The notes: generated by a model not told the origin, from the letters alone. A stretch of 64,000 nt of DNA from Youxingia wuxianensis (GCF_014385085.1 NZ_JACRTD010000004.1:124001-188000); one strand, 5' to 3'; shown: positions 45,447-53,299, numbered from the stretch's first letter. Numbers and translations: made by a program.

Positions 45447-45524
45447 GGCGGGAAAGCGGCGGGCTTTGCCCGCCGAAGGCGCCCAAAGCGCCATGCGCGG
45501 CCTGCCGGCCGCGCCTTTCCCGCC
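45447..45524 (+). other. Closed-stem three-hairpin element after the capsid gene
   Basis: Outer stem GGCGGGAAAG (45447-45456) with CTTTCCCGCC (45515-45524) encloses three hairpins separated by only two bases: CGGCGGGC-TTT-GCCCGCCG, GGCGC-CCAAA-GCGCC and GCGCGGCC-TGCC-GGCCGCGC. The fold is a four-way junction of 78 nt. No T-run follows. It lies in the 159-base gap between capsid and connector genes. Confidence 0.75.
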
Positions 45525-45532
45525 GCAATGGG

Positions 45533-45561
45533 GGTACGGGGGAAATGTGTTCCCCCGTACC
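45533..45561 (+). terminator. Strong stem-loop before the connector gene
   Basis: GGTACGGGGGAA pairs with TTCCCCCGTACC (12 bp) around ATGTG, followed by CGCTGAAAAAA and the AGGAGG site, no T-run. Probably attenuates or processes the transcript. Confidence 0.6.
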
Positions 45562-45584
45562 GCTGAAAAAAGGAGGTACGATTT

Positions 45585-45944
45585 ATGATCGATGAGAACA
45601 AAGTTTTTGCACAGTTTTGTCTGTACGCAGGACTAAGCCTATCCGCAGCAAAGGATTGGCTCCCCTTATGTCAGGGAGCGATCCAAAAAATCGGCCGCTG
45701 CCTTGCGCCAGGGGCAGACGTCAGCGATCCCCGTTTAATATTGGCAGCGGCGGCAGAAAGTTATTATCAATATTCTCTCTGCCGTACAGGTACAAACGCC
45801 CAGAGTATTTCCATTGGAGATATCAGCGTTTCTGACAGCAGCGGCGCATCCGGTACGGAGGCCATCCACCGTCTGCGGGAAGAGGCCCTTGCCGCGGCGT
45901 CTGATCTGCTGACTGTAAACAGCATGTGCTTTAGGCAGGTGTAG
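45585..45944 (+). CDS. Head-tail connector protein (gp6/XkdH-like)
   Basis: 119-residue largely helical protein: acidic start, helical core, LILAAAAESYYQY segment typical of gp6-type head-tail connectors. Position after the capsid gene supports attachment below the portal. Confidence 0.65.
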   Translation: MIDENKVFAQFCLYAGLSLSAAKDWLPLCQGAIQKIGRCLAPGADVSDPRLILAAAAESYYQYSLCRTGTNAQSISIGDISVSDSSGASGTEAIHRLREEALAAASDLLTVNSMCFRQV

Positions 45945-45946
45945 TT

Positions 45947-46291
45947 ATGGATGTTGTAAAAGCCATCGACGGCGCTATCCAGCAATGCGGGCGGCCGGTA
46001 AGCCTTATTTATGAAGGTGTGGAATACGTCTTTACCGCCTGTATTATGCCTACATCCTACTCCACTCTAAAGCATGTTCAGGTGCCGCGTTCTCCCTTCG
46101 GACAGATCGATGAAAAACAGTATGTCTATTATGGCCCGCTTTCCAACGGAGGAGAATATGTGCTGAAAGACACTCTGTTGTCTGTGGGGAAGCGCACTTA
46201 TGCGGTGATCCTCTGCCACGATTTTCATTACCAGCAGCAAGCGGTATTCCGCCGGGCAATTTTACAGGAGGTGATCGAAGGCAATGGATAA
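45947..46291 (+). CDS. Head-tail joining protein, putative
   Basis: 114-residue beta-rich protein (IYEGVEYVFTACIMP, then KQYVYYGPLSNGGEYVLKDTLLSVGKRTYAVILC). Such a strand-rich stopper occupies this position in PBSX-like phages. It overlaps the next gene by eight bases. Confidence 0.55.
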   Translation: MDVVKAIDGAIQQCGRPVSLIYEGVEYVFTACIMPTSYSTLKHVQVPRSPFGQIDEKQYVYYGPLSNGGEYVLKDTLLSVGKRTYAVILCHDFHYQQQAVFRRAILQEVIEGNG

Positions 46292-46754
46292 TTTTACCCA
46301 GCTAAAAAAGGAAATTACCAGTTATCTGAAGGCCGCAATCCCACTGGATGGCCTGTGTATTGTAGAAGAGTTTCCTCAGCGGTATAAACAGTTCCCCTTA
46401 AAGGACAGCTATATCGCGGTAGGGATCGGCGCGGTGCAGCTCCCTGGCGCGTCCGGAGAATTTTCTTGTCCCGCGGGGCTGATCAATATCACCCTTCGTT
46501 TTGACATTCTTTGCCCCCAATCACAAGGCGAGCTGTCCTGCCACCATCTGTTCGACCGGGTATGTGAAAGTTTTTTCTTTCGCGAAAATAACTTTGGCGT
46601 TCAATCTATTGAGTGTTCGGAAACTTCCTTCGACGCTTCTCTTTCTTCTCTTCGGCTTACTGCAACCGCAAAGCTCACCGGAAGAATGACCGCCGCTTTG
46701 CAAGAGGCGCAAACCTCCCTGTCCGACATTGTTATTGTTACAAAAGGAGTGTGA
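46284..46754 (+). CDS. Tail completion/terminator-like protein, putative
   Basis: 156-residue protein between head-joining and sheath genes, where tail-terminator proteins occur. It has an N-terminal helix, then alternating strands (DSYIAVGIGAVQLPG, GLINITLRFDILCP). Assigned mainly by position. Confidence 0.5.
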   Translation: MDNFTQLKKEITSYLKAAIPLDGLCIVEEFPQRYKQFPLKDSYIAVGIGAVQLPGASGEFSCPAGLINITLRFDILCPQSQGELSCHHLFDRVCESFFFRENNFGVQSIECSETSFDASLSSLRLTATAKLTGRMTAALQEAQTSLSDIVIVTKGV

Positions 46755-46760
46755 TTTTCT

Positions 46761-47783
46761 TTGTATATTGTTCCCGAAACTATGCGTCCCGGTGTATACA
46801 CCTACACCCATATTTCCCCGGCGTATGCCAAAAAAAGTTCCCGTACCGGTGCGGTTTTAATCGCGCCGGCTTCCACAGGGGATACCGATGTTGTCCATAA
46901 AACCGCAACTCTGGCGGAGGTTATCACCCTATTTGGAACGGACGCAGACGGTACTGTTCTTTCGTCCATGGCGCAGATATTGCTGGATGCAGGCGTCTTT
47001 CCCCTTTACTGTATTGGTATGGGTACGGACATCGACGCCGCTCTGGCTGCCGCACAGCAGCTTTGTGATATTGGAGCGGTCATTTTAGGCAGCGCTCAGA
47101 AAGACGATCTTACCGCGCTGTCCGCCCATGTGCAGTCGTGTTCTAAAGCCGCAAAAGAACGAATTGGCGTCGCTCCGGTCTCCCTGGACAGCGCCTGTAC
47201 CTTAGCGCAGGCCCTCAACGACCCTCATATGGTCCTATGCTGCGACGCAGGCTCCGCCACCCATCTAACCGCAGCGGCATTAGGGGCCAAAATTCTCACA
47301 AGCGATCCTTCCGCTAATTTTAACGGCATTTCGGTTCCGGTCGGAGGGACGTTCGATGGAACCCTCACTGCCCAGCAGGTGGAAAATCTGTTAAAAAGCG
47401 GGGTAACCCCCTTTGAAAAAGTTGGTTCTGACGTGGTATGTATCCGGGCGGTCACCACCTGTACCCAGCAGGACGGGCTTGCGGACAATACCTTTTCCAG
47501 TCTGTCCACGGTATTGGCGGCGGACGAGGTGGTTTCTTCCATTCGGGCAGCGCTGAAAAAACGGTTGCACGGATTAAGAAATAATCCCGCTACCCGAGAA
47601 AGCATCGCGACGCAGATCACTATTGAACTGGAGGCAAAAAAGTCGCTGGGGCTTATTGACAGCTATCAGCTTCCGACCGTTTCCGTCCATCCCCAGGACA
47701 GCGGTATCTGTGTGGCACAGCTTGCTTTTAAAGTGGCCCCGGAAGTAAGCCAGATTGTAATTATGGCAGAAATTCAGATGTAA
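46761..47783 (+). CDS. Contractile tail sheath protein (XkdK-like), short form
   Basis: 340 residues, shorter than the 450-490 of PBSX-like sheaths. N-terminal PETMRPGVYTYTHISP is the sheath opening; C-terminal strands (LRNNPATRESIATQITIELEAK, then VCVAQLAFKVAPEVSQIVIMAEIQM-like end) match the sheath C-terminal domain used in interlocking. Insert domains appear reduced. Start is TTG; the site upstream is AAAAGGAG. Followed by the tube gene. Confidence 0.85.
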   Translation: MYIVPETMRPGVYTYTHISPAYAKKSSRTGAVLIAPASTGDTDVVHKTATLAEVITLFGTDADGTVLSSMAQILLDAGVFPLYCIGMGTDIDAALAAAQQLCDIGAVILGSAQKDDLTALSAHVQSCSKAAKERIGVAPVSLDSACTLAQALNDPHMVLCCDAGSATHLTAAALGAKILTSDPSANFNGISVPVGGTFDGTLTAQQVENLLKSGVTPFEKVGSDVVCIRAVTTCTQQDGLADNTFSSLSTVLAADEVVSSIRAALKKRLHGLRNNPATRESIATQITIELEAKKSLGLIDSYQLPTVSVHPQDSGICVAQLAFKVAPEVSQIVIMAEIQM

Positions 47784-47799
47784 AAAAGGAGGATGCCCA

Positions 47800-48186
47800 G
47801 TGGCAATAATGACCTTTCCTACCAGCAAAGATATCTATATTGAAATTGACGGGAAACGCCTGGCGGTAGCCCAAAGCTACAAGGCCAAAACTACCCGGGA
47901 GAGCCGGTATGTGGAAGCGTTCGGTTCTCTGGAACCGGTGGGTACCGTAGGCGGGCGGATCAAGCATGTACTGGAGCTGACGAGAGTGTATGTCATCCAC
48001 ACCAACGAGACAGAAAACATCGATTTCCACGGAATTGAGGATTTTAACGTGGTTATTGTAAAACCTGACCGTAAAATCATTTATACCGGCTGCCAATGGT
48101 CCTCCATTGACGAGTCCGTAGCCTTAAATGATATGGTGTATGAAACCCTGACAGTGATCGCTAAAAACCGTATGGAGGTAAAATAA
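47800..48186 (+). CDS. Tail tube protein (XkdM-like)
   Basis: 128-residue tube subunit. TFPTSKDIYIEIDGKRLA and the central SRYVEAFGSLEPVGTVGG loop followed by HVLELTRVYV are typical. Starts with GTG behind AAAGGAGG. Adjacent to the sheath gene, as in contractile tails. Confidence 0.85.
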   Translation: MAIMTFPTSKDIYIEIDGKRLAVAQSYKAKTTRESRYVEAFGSLEPVGTVGGRIKHVLELTRVYVIHTNETENIDFHGIEDFNVVIVKPDRKIIYTGCQWSSIDESVALNDMVYETLTVIAKNRMEVK

Positions 48187-48537
48187 ATGGATCGCTTAAA
48201 CGGGGCCTATGACAGCAAGCAGATGGTTCACGAAATGAATAAATTTACCGTGGAGTACCGCGGCTATCCCTTTCATTTCGTCCGTCTGTCCGCAAAAGAG
48301 GAAGCATTAATGGATTACCGGGCCGGCCAGGTTCTCTGCGAGCTGTCCGGCTATGGACTAAACGCGCAGGAGGCTACCGCTCTGGCCTACAATACCGCCC
48401 TGCTTTTTATGGCCCTGGCGGAAGAGGACAGTCTGGATTTTGTCTGTGAACCGTTATATTTCCTTACTCTGTCTCAAATTGCTGATTTGTGCAGACTGTA
48501 CCATGAACATATACAGGAAATGGATGGTATATCCTAA
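48187..48537 (+). CDS. Tail assembly chaperone (XkdN-like), putative
   Basis: 116-residue acidic protein next to the tube gene, the place of tail assembly chaperones. No long frame-extended product follows, and no tape measure gene is found downstream where the chaperone's partner should be. Confidence 0.6.
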   Translation: MDRLNGAYDSKQMVHEMNKFTVEYRGYPFHFVRLSAKEEALMDYRAGQVLCELSGYGLNAQEATALAYNTALLFMALAEEDSLDFVCEPLYFLTLSQIADLCRLYHEHIQEMDGIS

Positions 48538-48552
48538 TGGGAGGAAGATAAC

Positions 48553-48918
48553 ATGTTTAATATCCAAGCGGACCTGGAAAAAAATCTCCAGGTCTATAGG
48601 GAGTTTACCCAGTCTCGGTCTTCGGTAAATACCCCGGCAAAGGTAGACGTGCCTATGGTGTGGGATATGTATATGGATACCCAAACCCCTGTAGGCGCTC
48701 CCCTGCAGGCGCCGCCGCAAACCCAGCCGGACCTTGCCCCCCTGACAGTACAGGAAACGGAGGTCTCTTTTGTTTCTTATCCGGAACCGACCCCAGTTAC
48801 CTATTCGTCCGCCATTTCTGGAGACATGGACATATTAGGTCTGGTAAACGACCGTCTGAAAACCCAGGCCCGCCGGTATCCCCACCCCATCACCAATGAA
48901 ATGGAGGAGATCGGTTGA
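48553..48918 (+). CDS. Unknown 121-residue protein in the tape-measure position
   Basis: Acidic N-terminus (FNIQADLEKNLQVYREFTQSR), a Pro/Gln/Thr-rich central linker (about 40-90) and a basic C-terminal helix (VNDRLKTQARRYPHPI). It is exactly where PBSX-like elements encode XkdO, a tape measure of over 1000 residues. It does not look like a tape measure. RBS GGGAGG. Its stop overlaps the next start (TTG) by four bases. Confidence 0.6.
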   Translation: MFNIQADLEKNLQVYREFTQSRSSVNTPAKVDVPMVWDMYMDTQTPVGAPLQAPPQTQPDLAPLTVQETEVSFVSYPEPTPVTYSSAISGDMDILGLVNDRLKTQARRYPHPITNEMEEIG

Positions 48919-49280
48919 GTAATTTACAATTCGGAGCTTTTGTGTTTGAATACAATCCCAGAAAAATTGAAGTTTCCCTGGGGTCGGCTATGGTTTCCCA
49001 TCTGCTTCCCGGTTATGGAAACCTTGTCCAACATCTGGGGCCAAAGTGCCGTGTGGTGCGGTGTGAAGGGGAAGTATTTGCCCCTACCGCCGATCAGACC
49101 AATGCTAAACTCTCCCAGATAGCAGATTTGTGCGGCGGGGGAGAGGACGCGTTGTTTCTTCCCAGCGGCCAACGCATGCAGGCGTATGTTTCCCGGTTCA
49201 GCTACAACGCTCAAGGGGATGGACGGGTAATCAGCTATATGCTGGAGTTTACCGAGGCTTCCAGCGGCGGGGAGGAATAA
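48915..49280 (+). CDS. Baseplate/tube-cap protein, XkdP-like, putative
   Basis: 121-residue beta-rich protein: FEYNPRKIEVSLG and VRCEGEVFAP with ALFLPSGQRMQAYVSRF resemble the N-terminal domain of XkdP-like or DNA-circularisation-like baseplate proteins, without a LysM domain. TTG start overlapping the previous stop. Confidence 0.55.
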   Translation: MSNLQFGAFVFEYNPRKIEVSLGSAMVSHLLPGYGNLVQHLGPKCRVVRCEGEVFAPTADQTNAKLSQIADLCGGGEDALFLPSGQRMQAYVSRFSYNAQGDGRVISYMLEFTEASSGGEE

Positions 49281-49283
49281 AAG

Positions 49284-50249
49284 ATGACCAGCACCCTGCT
49301 TTTTACCTTTTATGACCTTTCGGACAACACCTATACTTTACAGCATCCCATAGAATTTGAAATTGTAAAGTCCTATGATTCCCCCGCCCAATCCTTTGAA
49401 GGGATTTTTCCCTGCGACGCAGATTATCCTGAGTTTTACCGGATGCAGGTTTCCTTAAATGGGAATATCCTGTTTAAAGGCCGGCTGGACGAACAGACCG
49501 AAACCCATAACGATCAGGGCCGCCGCCTAACAATTATGGCCCGGAGTCTGGGAGCGCTGCTGCTGGACAACGAGGCTCTGCCCCAAACGTATACCAACGT
49601 GTATTTATCCGATTTGTTTGACGAACACATCCGTCCTTATGGCTTTACGTCTTTGACAGCGCCGCAGGATGTGTTCTTTAACCAGTATCAGGTGGTAAAA
49701 GGCATGAGCGTATGGGAGGTTTTTTATAATTTTTTCCGTTCGTCTGCATTAGGACTCGCCTATGTGGACGACGATGATAATATAATCTGTCAGTTTGGCC
49801 CCCCTATGGGCGAAACTTATACCTTTTCCAACCTTTCGGACACCGCTATGCATTACAGCAGCCTAAAGGTGACCCGCAACCGGTACAGCGATATTTCCAA
49901 GTATGTGATCCGCAATAGTGAAGGCGTTTATGACTCCAGCTATATTTCGCCCAACACAGTATCTTGGAAATTAAACCGCACCCGGTATCTGATCCCCTCC
50001 CCGGAGTTTTCTCTGTTTGAAAACGCTCCCCGGCAGGAGGCTATCCTGCGTATCCGCCGGGCCCATATGGGGCGGTTTGTCGTGACGCTAACCTACCCTG
50101 GAATATTCACCGCCAAGGTGGGGGACCGGATCAATCTGAACACCGGGCTGCATGAATACACCGGATTGTTCGCTCATCAGGTGCGTATGCGCATGTCGGC
50201 GGCTGGGATGACCACCACGTATACCCTGCTTGATCCCACTTATGTGTAA
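49284..50249 (+). CDS. Baseplate hub protein (XkdQ / gpD-like)
   Basis: 321-residue hub-type protein related to late control gene D products. It begins with beta-rich segments (EIVKSYDSPAQSFEGIFPC), includes LTIMARSLGALLLDNEALP and ends TTTYTLLDPTYV. It would connect tube to spike. Directly after the previous gene. Confidence 0.75.
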   Translation: MTSTLLFTFYDLSDNTYTLQHPIEFEIVKSYDSPAQSFEGIFPCDADYPEFYRMQVSLNGNILFKGRLDEQTETHNDQGRRLTIMARSLGALLLDNEALPQTYTNVYLSDLFDEHIRPYGFTSLTAPQDVFFNQYQVVKGMSVWEVFYNFFRSSALGLAYVDDDDNIICQFGPPMGETYTFSNLSDTAMHYSSLKVTRNRYSDISKYVIRNSEGVYDSSYISPNTVSWKLNRTRYLIPSPEFSLFENAPRQEAILRIRRAHMGRFVVTLTYPGIFTAKVGDRINLNTGLHEYTGLFAHQVRMRMSAAGMTTTYTLLDPTYV

Positions 50250-50263
50250 AGGAGGAAAACGCC

Positions 50264-50617
50264 ATGGATATTATGCTTAAAAATGGCGACCAGGTATTTG
50301 ACCGTCAAGGGGCGCCGGTAATGTTAAGGGGAAAGGAAGAACTGCTCCAGCAGGCGGCCCTTCGCTTATCCATCCCCAAAGGAACGCTGCCCTGGGCGCC
50401 CCAGTTTGGAAGCCAGCTTCATACGCTCGCATTGACAGGGCGGGGAACCGCCCTTTCCCAACGGGCGCTTAGCGTATGCCGCCAGGCGCTGCTGCCTGTA
50501 AAGGGACTTTCCCCCCAGGCGGCTGACTGCCGGTTTGATCCGGGCAGCGGCCGGCTGCTTATTAAGGTATCGCTGAAAATTTCAGGAGAAGAATATTCTT
50601 TGGAGGTGAGCACATGA
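50264..50617 (+). CDS. Baseplate wedge protein, GPW/gp25 family (XkdS-like)
   Basis: 117 residues with the gp25/lysozyme-like baseplate pattern, LRLSIPKGTLPWAPQFGSQLHTLA, as found in contractile tails. RBS AAAGGAGG. Overlaps the baseplate J gene by four bases. Confidence 0.78.
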   Translation: MDIMLKNGDQVFDRQGAPVMLRGKEELLQQAALRLSIPKGTLPWAPQFGSQLHTLALTGRGTALSQRALSVCRQALLPVKGLSPQAADCRFDPGSGRLLIKVSLKISGEEYSLEVST

Positions 50618-51699
50618 CAACTAGTGATTTTTCTCAAGTTTATTTTTATAATCGTATGAAAGAAAAATATACGGAGCTGTCCGGTTTTGTTCCTGACGAC
50701 GCTTCGGATATCTGTCTGCGGTTCGGCGTATTGGCCGGAGAATTGGAGACTCTCTGTGAAAAAATCACCGCTTTGGAAGGCCAGTATTCCCCTATGGAAA
50801 GTGCCGGCGAAGTTCTGGAACGTTTTGCTATGATGCGGGGCCTTGCCCGTAAGCCGGCCTCCTTTGCCACCGGTTCTCTGCGGCTTTCCCGGCTGGCTGG
50901 GGATGGGACCACGGTACAGGTGCCTTCCGGCGTGATCTGTAAAACGCCGTCTGGCATACGTTACAAGACCACCCAGAGCGGGACCATCTCCCCTTTGGGC
51001 AACAATGTGGTGGTAAGCGCTGTCGCTCTGGAGCCTGGCAGCGCCGGCAACGCTTTGGCGGAGACGATCACCATTTTGGAGGACAGCGTTCCCGGAATTA
51101 CCGCGGTTACCAATCCACAGCCTTTCTCCGGCGGCGAGGACCTGGAGGGGGACGACAGTCTGCGCAGACGCTTAAAAGCCAGTTACGCTTTTCCCTCCAA
51201 CGGGGTAAATACCGCTTTTTATGAACAGGCCGCCCTTTCGTGCGCCGGGGTTTCCTGCGCAAGGGCGAAGGCAACCGAAGGCGCGCCCGGCGCGGTGACA
51301 GTATATGTAAGCGCCGATAAACAGGAAAGCGTGGGGGAGGCGGTGCTTTCCACAGTAGGGGAGAAACTTTCTTCCCTGCGGGAGCCAGCTGTCACCGTTA
51401 CAGCCGCCAGCGCCCAAGCGGTTTGCCCGGATATCGCCATATCGGTGACTATGACCCCGCTGTACAGTGGAAGTCAAGCCTCTGCCGCGGCTATCGGGCG
51501 GCTAACGCAGACGATCCAGTCCTACATAGAATGTTTGGATATTGGATCGCCCCTTACTCTGGCCAAGCTGGGCAAACTGGTTATGGATGCGGGCTGTTTT
51601 GAAAATTATACGATTACCGCCCCGGAGCAGGACGTAGTTCCTGAGCCCCTGCAGGTGTTGCGCCCAGGGGATATCGTTATTACAAAGGCGGTGGTGTAG
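50614..51699 (+). CDS. Baseplate J-like wedge protein (XkdT-like)
   Basis: 361-residue baseplate J family protein. Typical segments: RFAMMRGLARKPASFATGSL, TTVQVPSGVICKTPSG, AEPGSAGN-like LEPGSAGNALA, FSGGEDLEGDDSLRRRL and PGAVTVYV. It is intact and confirms a contractile baseplate. Confidence 0.9.
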   Translation: MTTSDFSQVYFYNRMKEKYTELSGFVPDDASDICLRFGVLAGELETLCEKITALEGQYSPMESAGEVLERFAMMRGLARKPASFATGSLRLSRLAGDGTTVQVPSGVICKTPSGIRYKTTQSGTISPLGNNVVVSAVALEPGSAGNALAETITILEDSVPGITAVTNPQPFSGGEDLEGDDSLRRRLKASYAFPSNGVNTAFYEQAALSCAGVSCARAKATEGAPGAVTVYVSADKQESVGEAVLSTVGEKLSSLREPAVTVTAASAQAVCPDIAISVTMTPLYSGSQASAAAIGRLTQTIQSYIECLDIGSPLTLAKLGKLVMDAGCFENYTITAPEQDVVPEPLQVLRPGDIVITKAVV

Positions 51700-52167
51700 A
51701 TGGCGCTGCTTTCCCGCATGGCAAAGCTGGGGATCTATCGGTTGTCCGACAGTTCCCATGTATACAAAGAGACCCTCTCCTATCAGGCGGCATTGGATGA
51801 GGCAGATCATTTTATCCAGGCTACTTTAGGAAAACTGTTTTTACAGTATGCCGAAAAAAAACAGCTCTTGGAGTACCTTTCTTATGCCGGGATCTACCTG
51901 CCTGAAAACTGTTTGGAAGAGCGGCTGCGGAAAGTCGCCTTGTTTTTACACAGCGAGGACGCCCAGCACTGTTCTCCCGCCGCCCTGGAAAAATTTCTTT
52001 CCCTCCTGGGCGCCCAGGTAACAATCACAGAAAACATGGCCGCCCGCAGCATCTCCGTATCCGTCCAGAGTTATTCCGACTTCTGCCCGGATCAGACAAG
52101 ACTGCTTGGTTATTTGGCCCGCCTTGTGCCTGCGGGTATGGCGGTGACTGTCAGCGAAAGCGCATAG
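51700..52167 (+). CDS. Tail protein of the P2 gpI / XkdU family
   Basis: 155-residue protein directly abutting baseplate J, the canonical slot of gpI-like tail proteins (YRLSDSSHVYKETLSYQAALDEAD, terminal VPAGMAVTVSE). No tail fibre gene follows. Confidence 0.72.
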   Translation: MALLSRMAKLGIYRLSDSSHVYKETLSYQAALDEADHFIQATLGKLFLQYAEKKQLLEYLSYAGIYLPENCLEERLRKVALFLHSEDAQHCSPAALEKFLSLLGAQVTITENMAARSISVSVQSYSDFCPDQTRLLGYLARLVPAGMAVTVSESA

Positions 52168-52190
52168 AGGAGAAAAGGAGGCCCACAAAA

Positions 52191-52247
52191 ATGACCAATT
52201 TTTCTGAAAAAATCCAATGGGCAAGGGCGGGCGGTTATGGATATTGA
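52191..52247 (+). CDS. 18-residue ORF coupled to the XhlA-like gene
   Basis: MTNFSEKIQWARAGGYGY is preceded by AAAAGGAGG at correct distance and its stop lies 11 bases inside the next gene. The perfect ribosome site belongs to this ORF, so it may act as a translational leader for the XhlA-like protein. Confidence 0.45.
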   Translation: MTNFSEKIQWARAGGYGY

Positions 52248-52500
52248 AGATATGAAGTATCGCCTGGATCGAATGGAAAAGGATATTGACAGCCTTTTTA
52301 AAAAGACCAACGCCGCCGCGGTCGCCCAAGCCGCAGTGGACGAAAAGCTTTCCAGCATGATGTCTACATTGGCGGAACTCAAAGAAGGGGTAAGCCTATT
52401 GCAGCAGACCCCCCTGAAACGATATGAAGCGATTATCGGTGCGGTAATTACAGCCTTCGTATCCGCCTTTCTTGGATTTTTCTTTGGCAAATGGATGTAA
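52237..52500 (+). CDS. XhlA-like holin-associated membrane protein
   Basis: 87 residues: N-terminal helix with heptads (MKYRLDRMEKDIDSLFKK), coiled-coil middle, and a C-terminal transmembrane segment (IIGAVITAFVSAFLGFFFG). Hemolysin XhlA-type proteins cooperate with holins in PBSX lysis; no holin or endolysin is adjacent. Last gene of the cluster. Confidence 0.75.
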   Translation: MDIEDMKYRLDRMEKDIDSLFKKTNAAAVAQAAVDEKLSSMMSTLAELKEGVSLLQQTPLKRYEAIIGAVITAFVSAFLGFFFGKWM

Positions 52501-52541
52501 AACAGACAACCGGCGGCAATATGCCGCCGGTTGTCTGTTTT
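52499..52541 (+). terminator. Terminator of the phage-derived cluster
   Basis: 20-bp perfect stem (52499-52518 with 52522-52541), loop ATA, A-run and T-run at the ends. Strong and probably bidirectional. Confidence 0.9.
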
Positions 52542-52642
52542 ATATGGGTTGCTTTGTTGAGGAGGTCACCTGAGCTGATATGCCGCCAATTTGAGAGCAG
52601 CGGTTCTTTCCCTGCTAAAATAAAAAAATTTTGCTTTTCCCC

Positions 52643-52671
52643 TTGCAATTTTCTGAAAAAGATGGTATTAT
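52643..52671 (+). promoter_or_regulatory. Promoter of rpsT
   Basis: TTGCAA (52643-52648), 17-bp spacer, TATTAT (52666-52671). About 95 bases of leader follow. Confidence 0.65.
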
Positions 52672-52693
52672 AACTTGTACTGTCTACTAGTGG

Positions 52694-52742
52694 CCGTAAT
52701 CTGCCTCTGACCCCTCATGTCAGGCTTCAACGCGGCTTACGG
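52694..52742 (+). other. Structured leader of rpsT, putative autoregulatory RNA
   Basis: CCGTAA (52694-52699) pairs with TTACGG (52737-52742), enclosing a CTGAC-N7-GTCAG hairpin. It lies between promoter and AGGAGG site. Ribosomal protein genes are often feedback-regulated via such leaders; no Rfam family is recognised by eye. Confidence 0.45.
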
Positions 52743-52774
52743 ACAACGGAAGTTTGTTTGAGGAGGTGTAAGTT

Positions 52775-53041
52775 ATGCCGAACATTAAATCTGCGAAAAA
52801 AAGAGTTTTGATCGCTCAGAAAAAGACTCTCCAGAATAAATCCATCAATTCCAACCTGAAAACTGTCATTAAAAAAGCCAATGCGACTTTGGAAGAAGGT
52901 TCCGTTGAAAATGCTCAGGCGGCGGTTCGCGTGGCTGTGAAGAAAATCGATCAGGCTGCTGCGAGAGGGATCATGCATAAAAACGCGGCGGCTCATAAAA
53001 AATCTGCGCTGGCGTTAAAACTCAATGCTCTCGCGAAATAA
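52775..53041 (+). CDS. rpsT: 30S ribosomal protein S20
   Basis: 88 residues, all-helical basic protein that binds 16S rRNA. MPNIKSAKKRVLIAQKKTLQNKSINS and DQAAARGIMHKNAAAHKKSAL are diagnostic. RBS GGAGGTG. Own promoter, long leader, weak stem-loop downstream. Confidence 0.97.
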   Translation: MPNIKSAKKRVLIAQKKTLQNKSINSNLKTVIKKANATLEEGSVENAQAAVRVAVKKIDQAAARGIMHKNAAAHKKSALALKLNALAK

Positions 53042-53067
53042 TCTGGTATTCTTGTTTTGATATTCGT

Positions 53068-53094
53068 AACACTGCCATCTTTGATGGCGGTGTT
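53068..53094 (+). terminator. Stem-loop after rpsT
   Basis: AACACTGCCATC pairs with GATGGCGGTGTT (12 bp including one wobble) around TTT. Only a weak T-run follows, so some read-through to the next small gene is likely. Confidence 0.6.
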
Positions 53095-53131
53095 ATTGTG
53101 TTACTTTCCCAAATGAAAGGTGGCCTTGTAT

Positions 53132-53299
53132 ATGGAAGAAAAAAAGGTTCCCGCCGGGGACATGCTCTCAGTGATCCTTCCGCTGCTTATCGCGATTATG
53201 CTGCTGCTTTCGGCGGCAGGGTGTGCTATATATCAATATGCCAGCGCCAAGGCTTACCGGGAAAAATGGAAAGACTATAACGACTGCGGGCTGGCGTAA
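53132..53299 (+). CDS. 55-residue membrane protein downstream of rpsT
   Basis: Starts MEEKKVPAGDML, has one hydrophobic segment (SVILPLLIAIMLLLSAAGCAIY) and a basic/aromatic tail ending KDYNDCGLA. AAAGGTGG lies eight bases before the ATG. Unrecognised; translation supported by ribosome site and clean hydrophobic/charged partition. Confidence 0.6.
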   Translation: MEEKKVPAGDMLSVILPLLIAIMLLLSAAGCAIYQYASAKAYREKWKDYNDCGLA

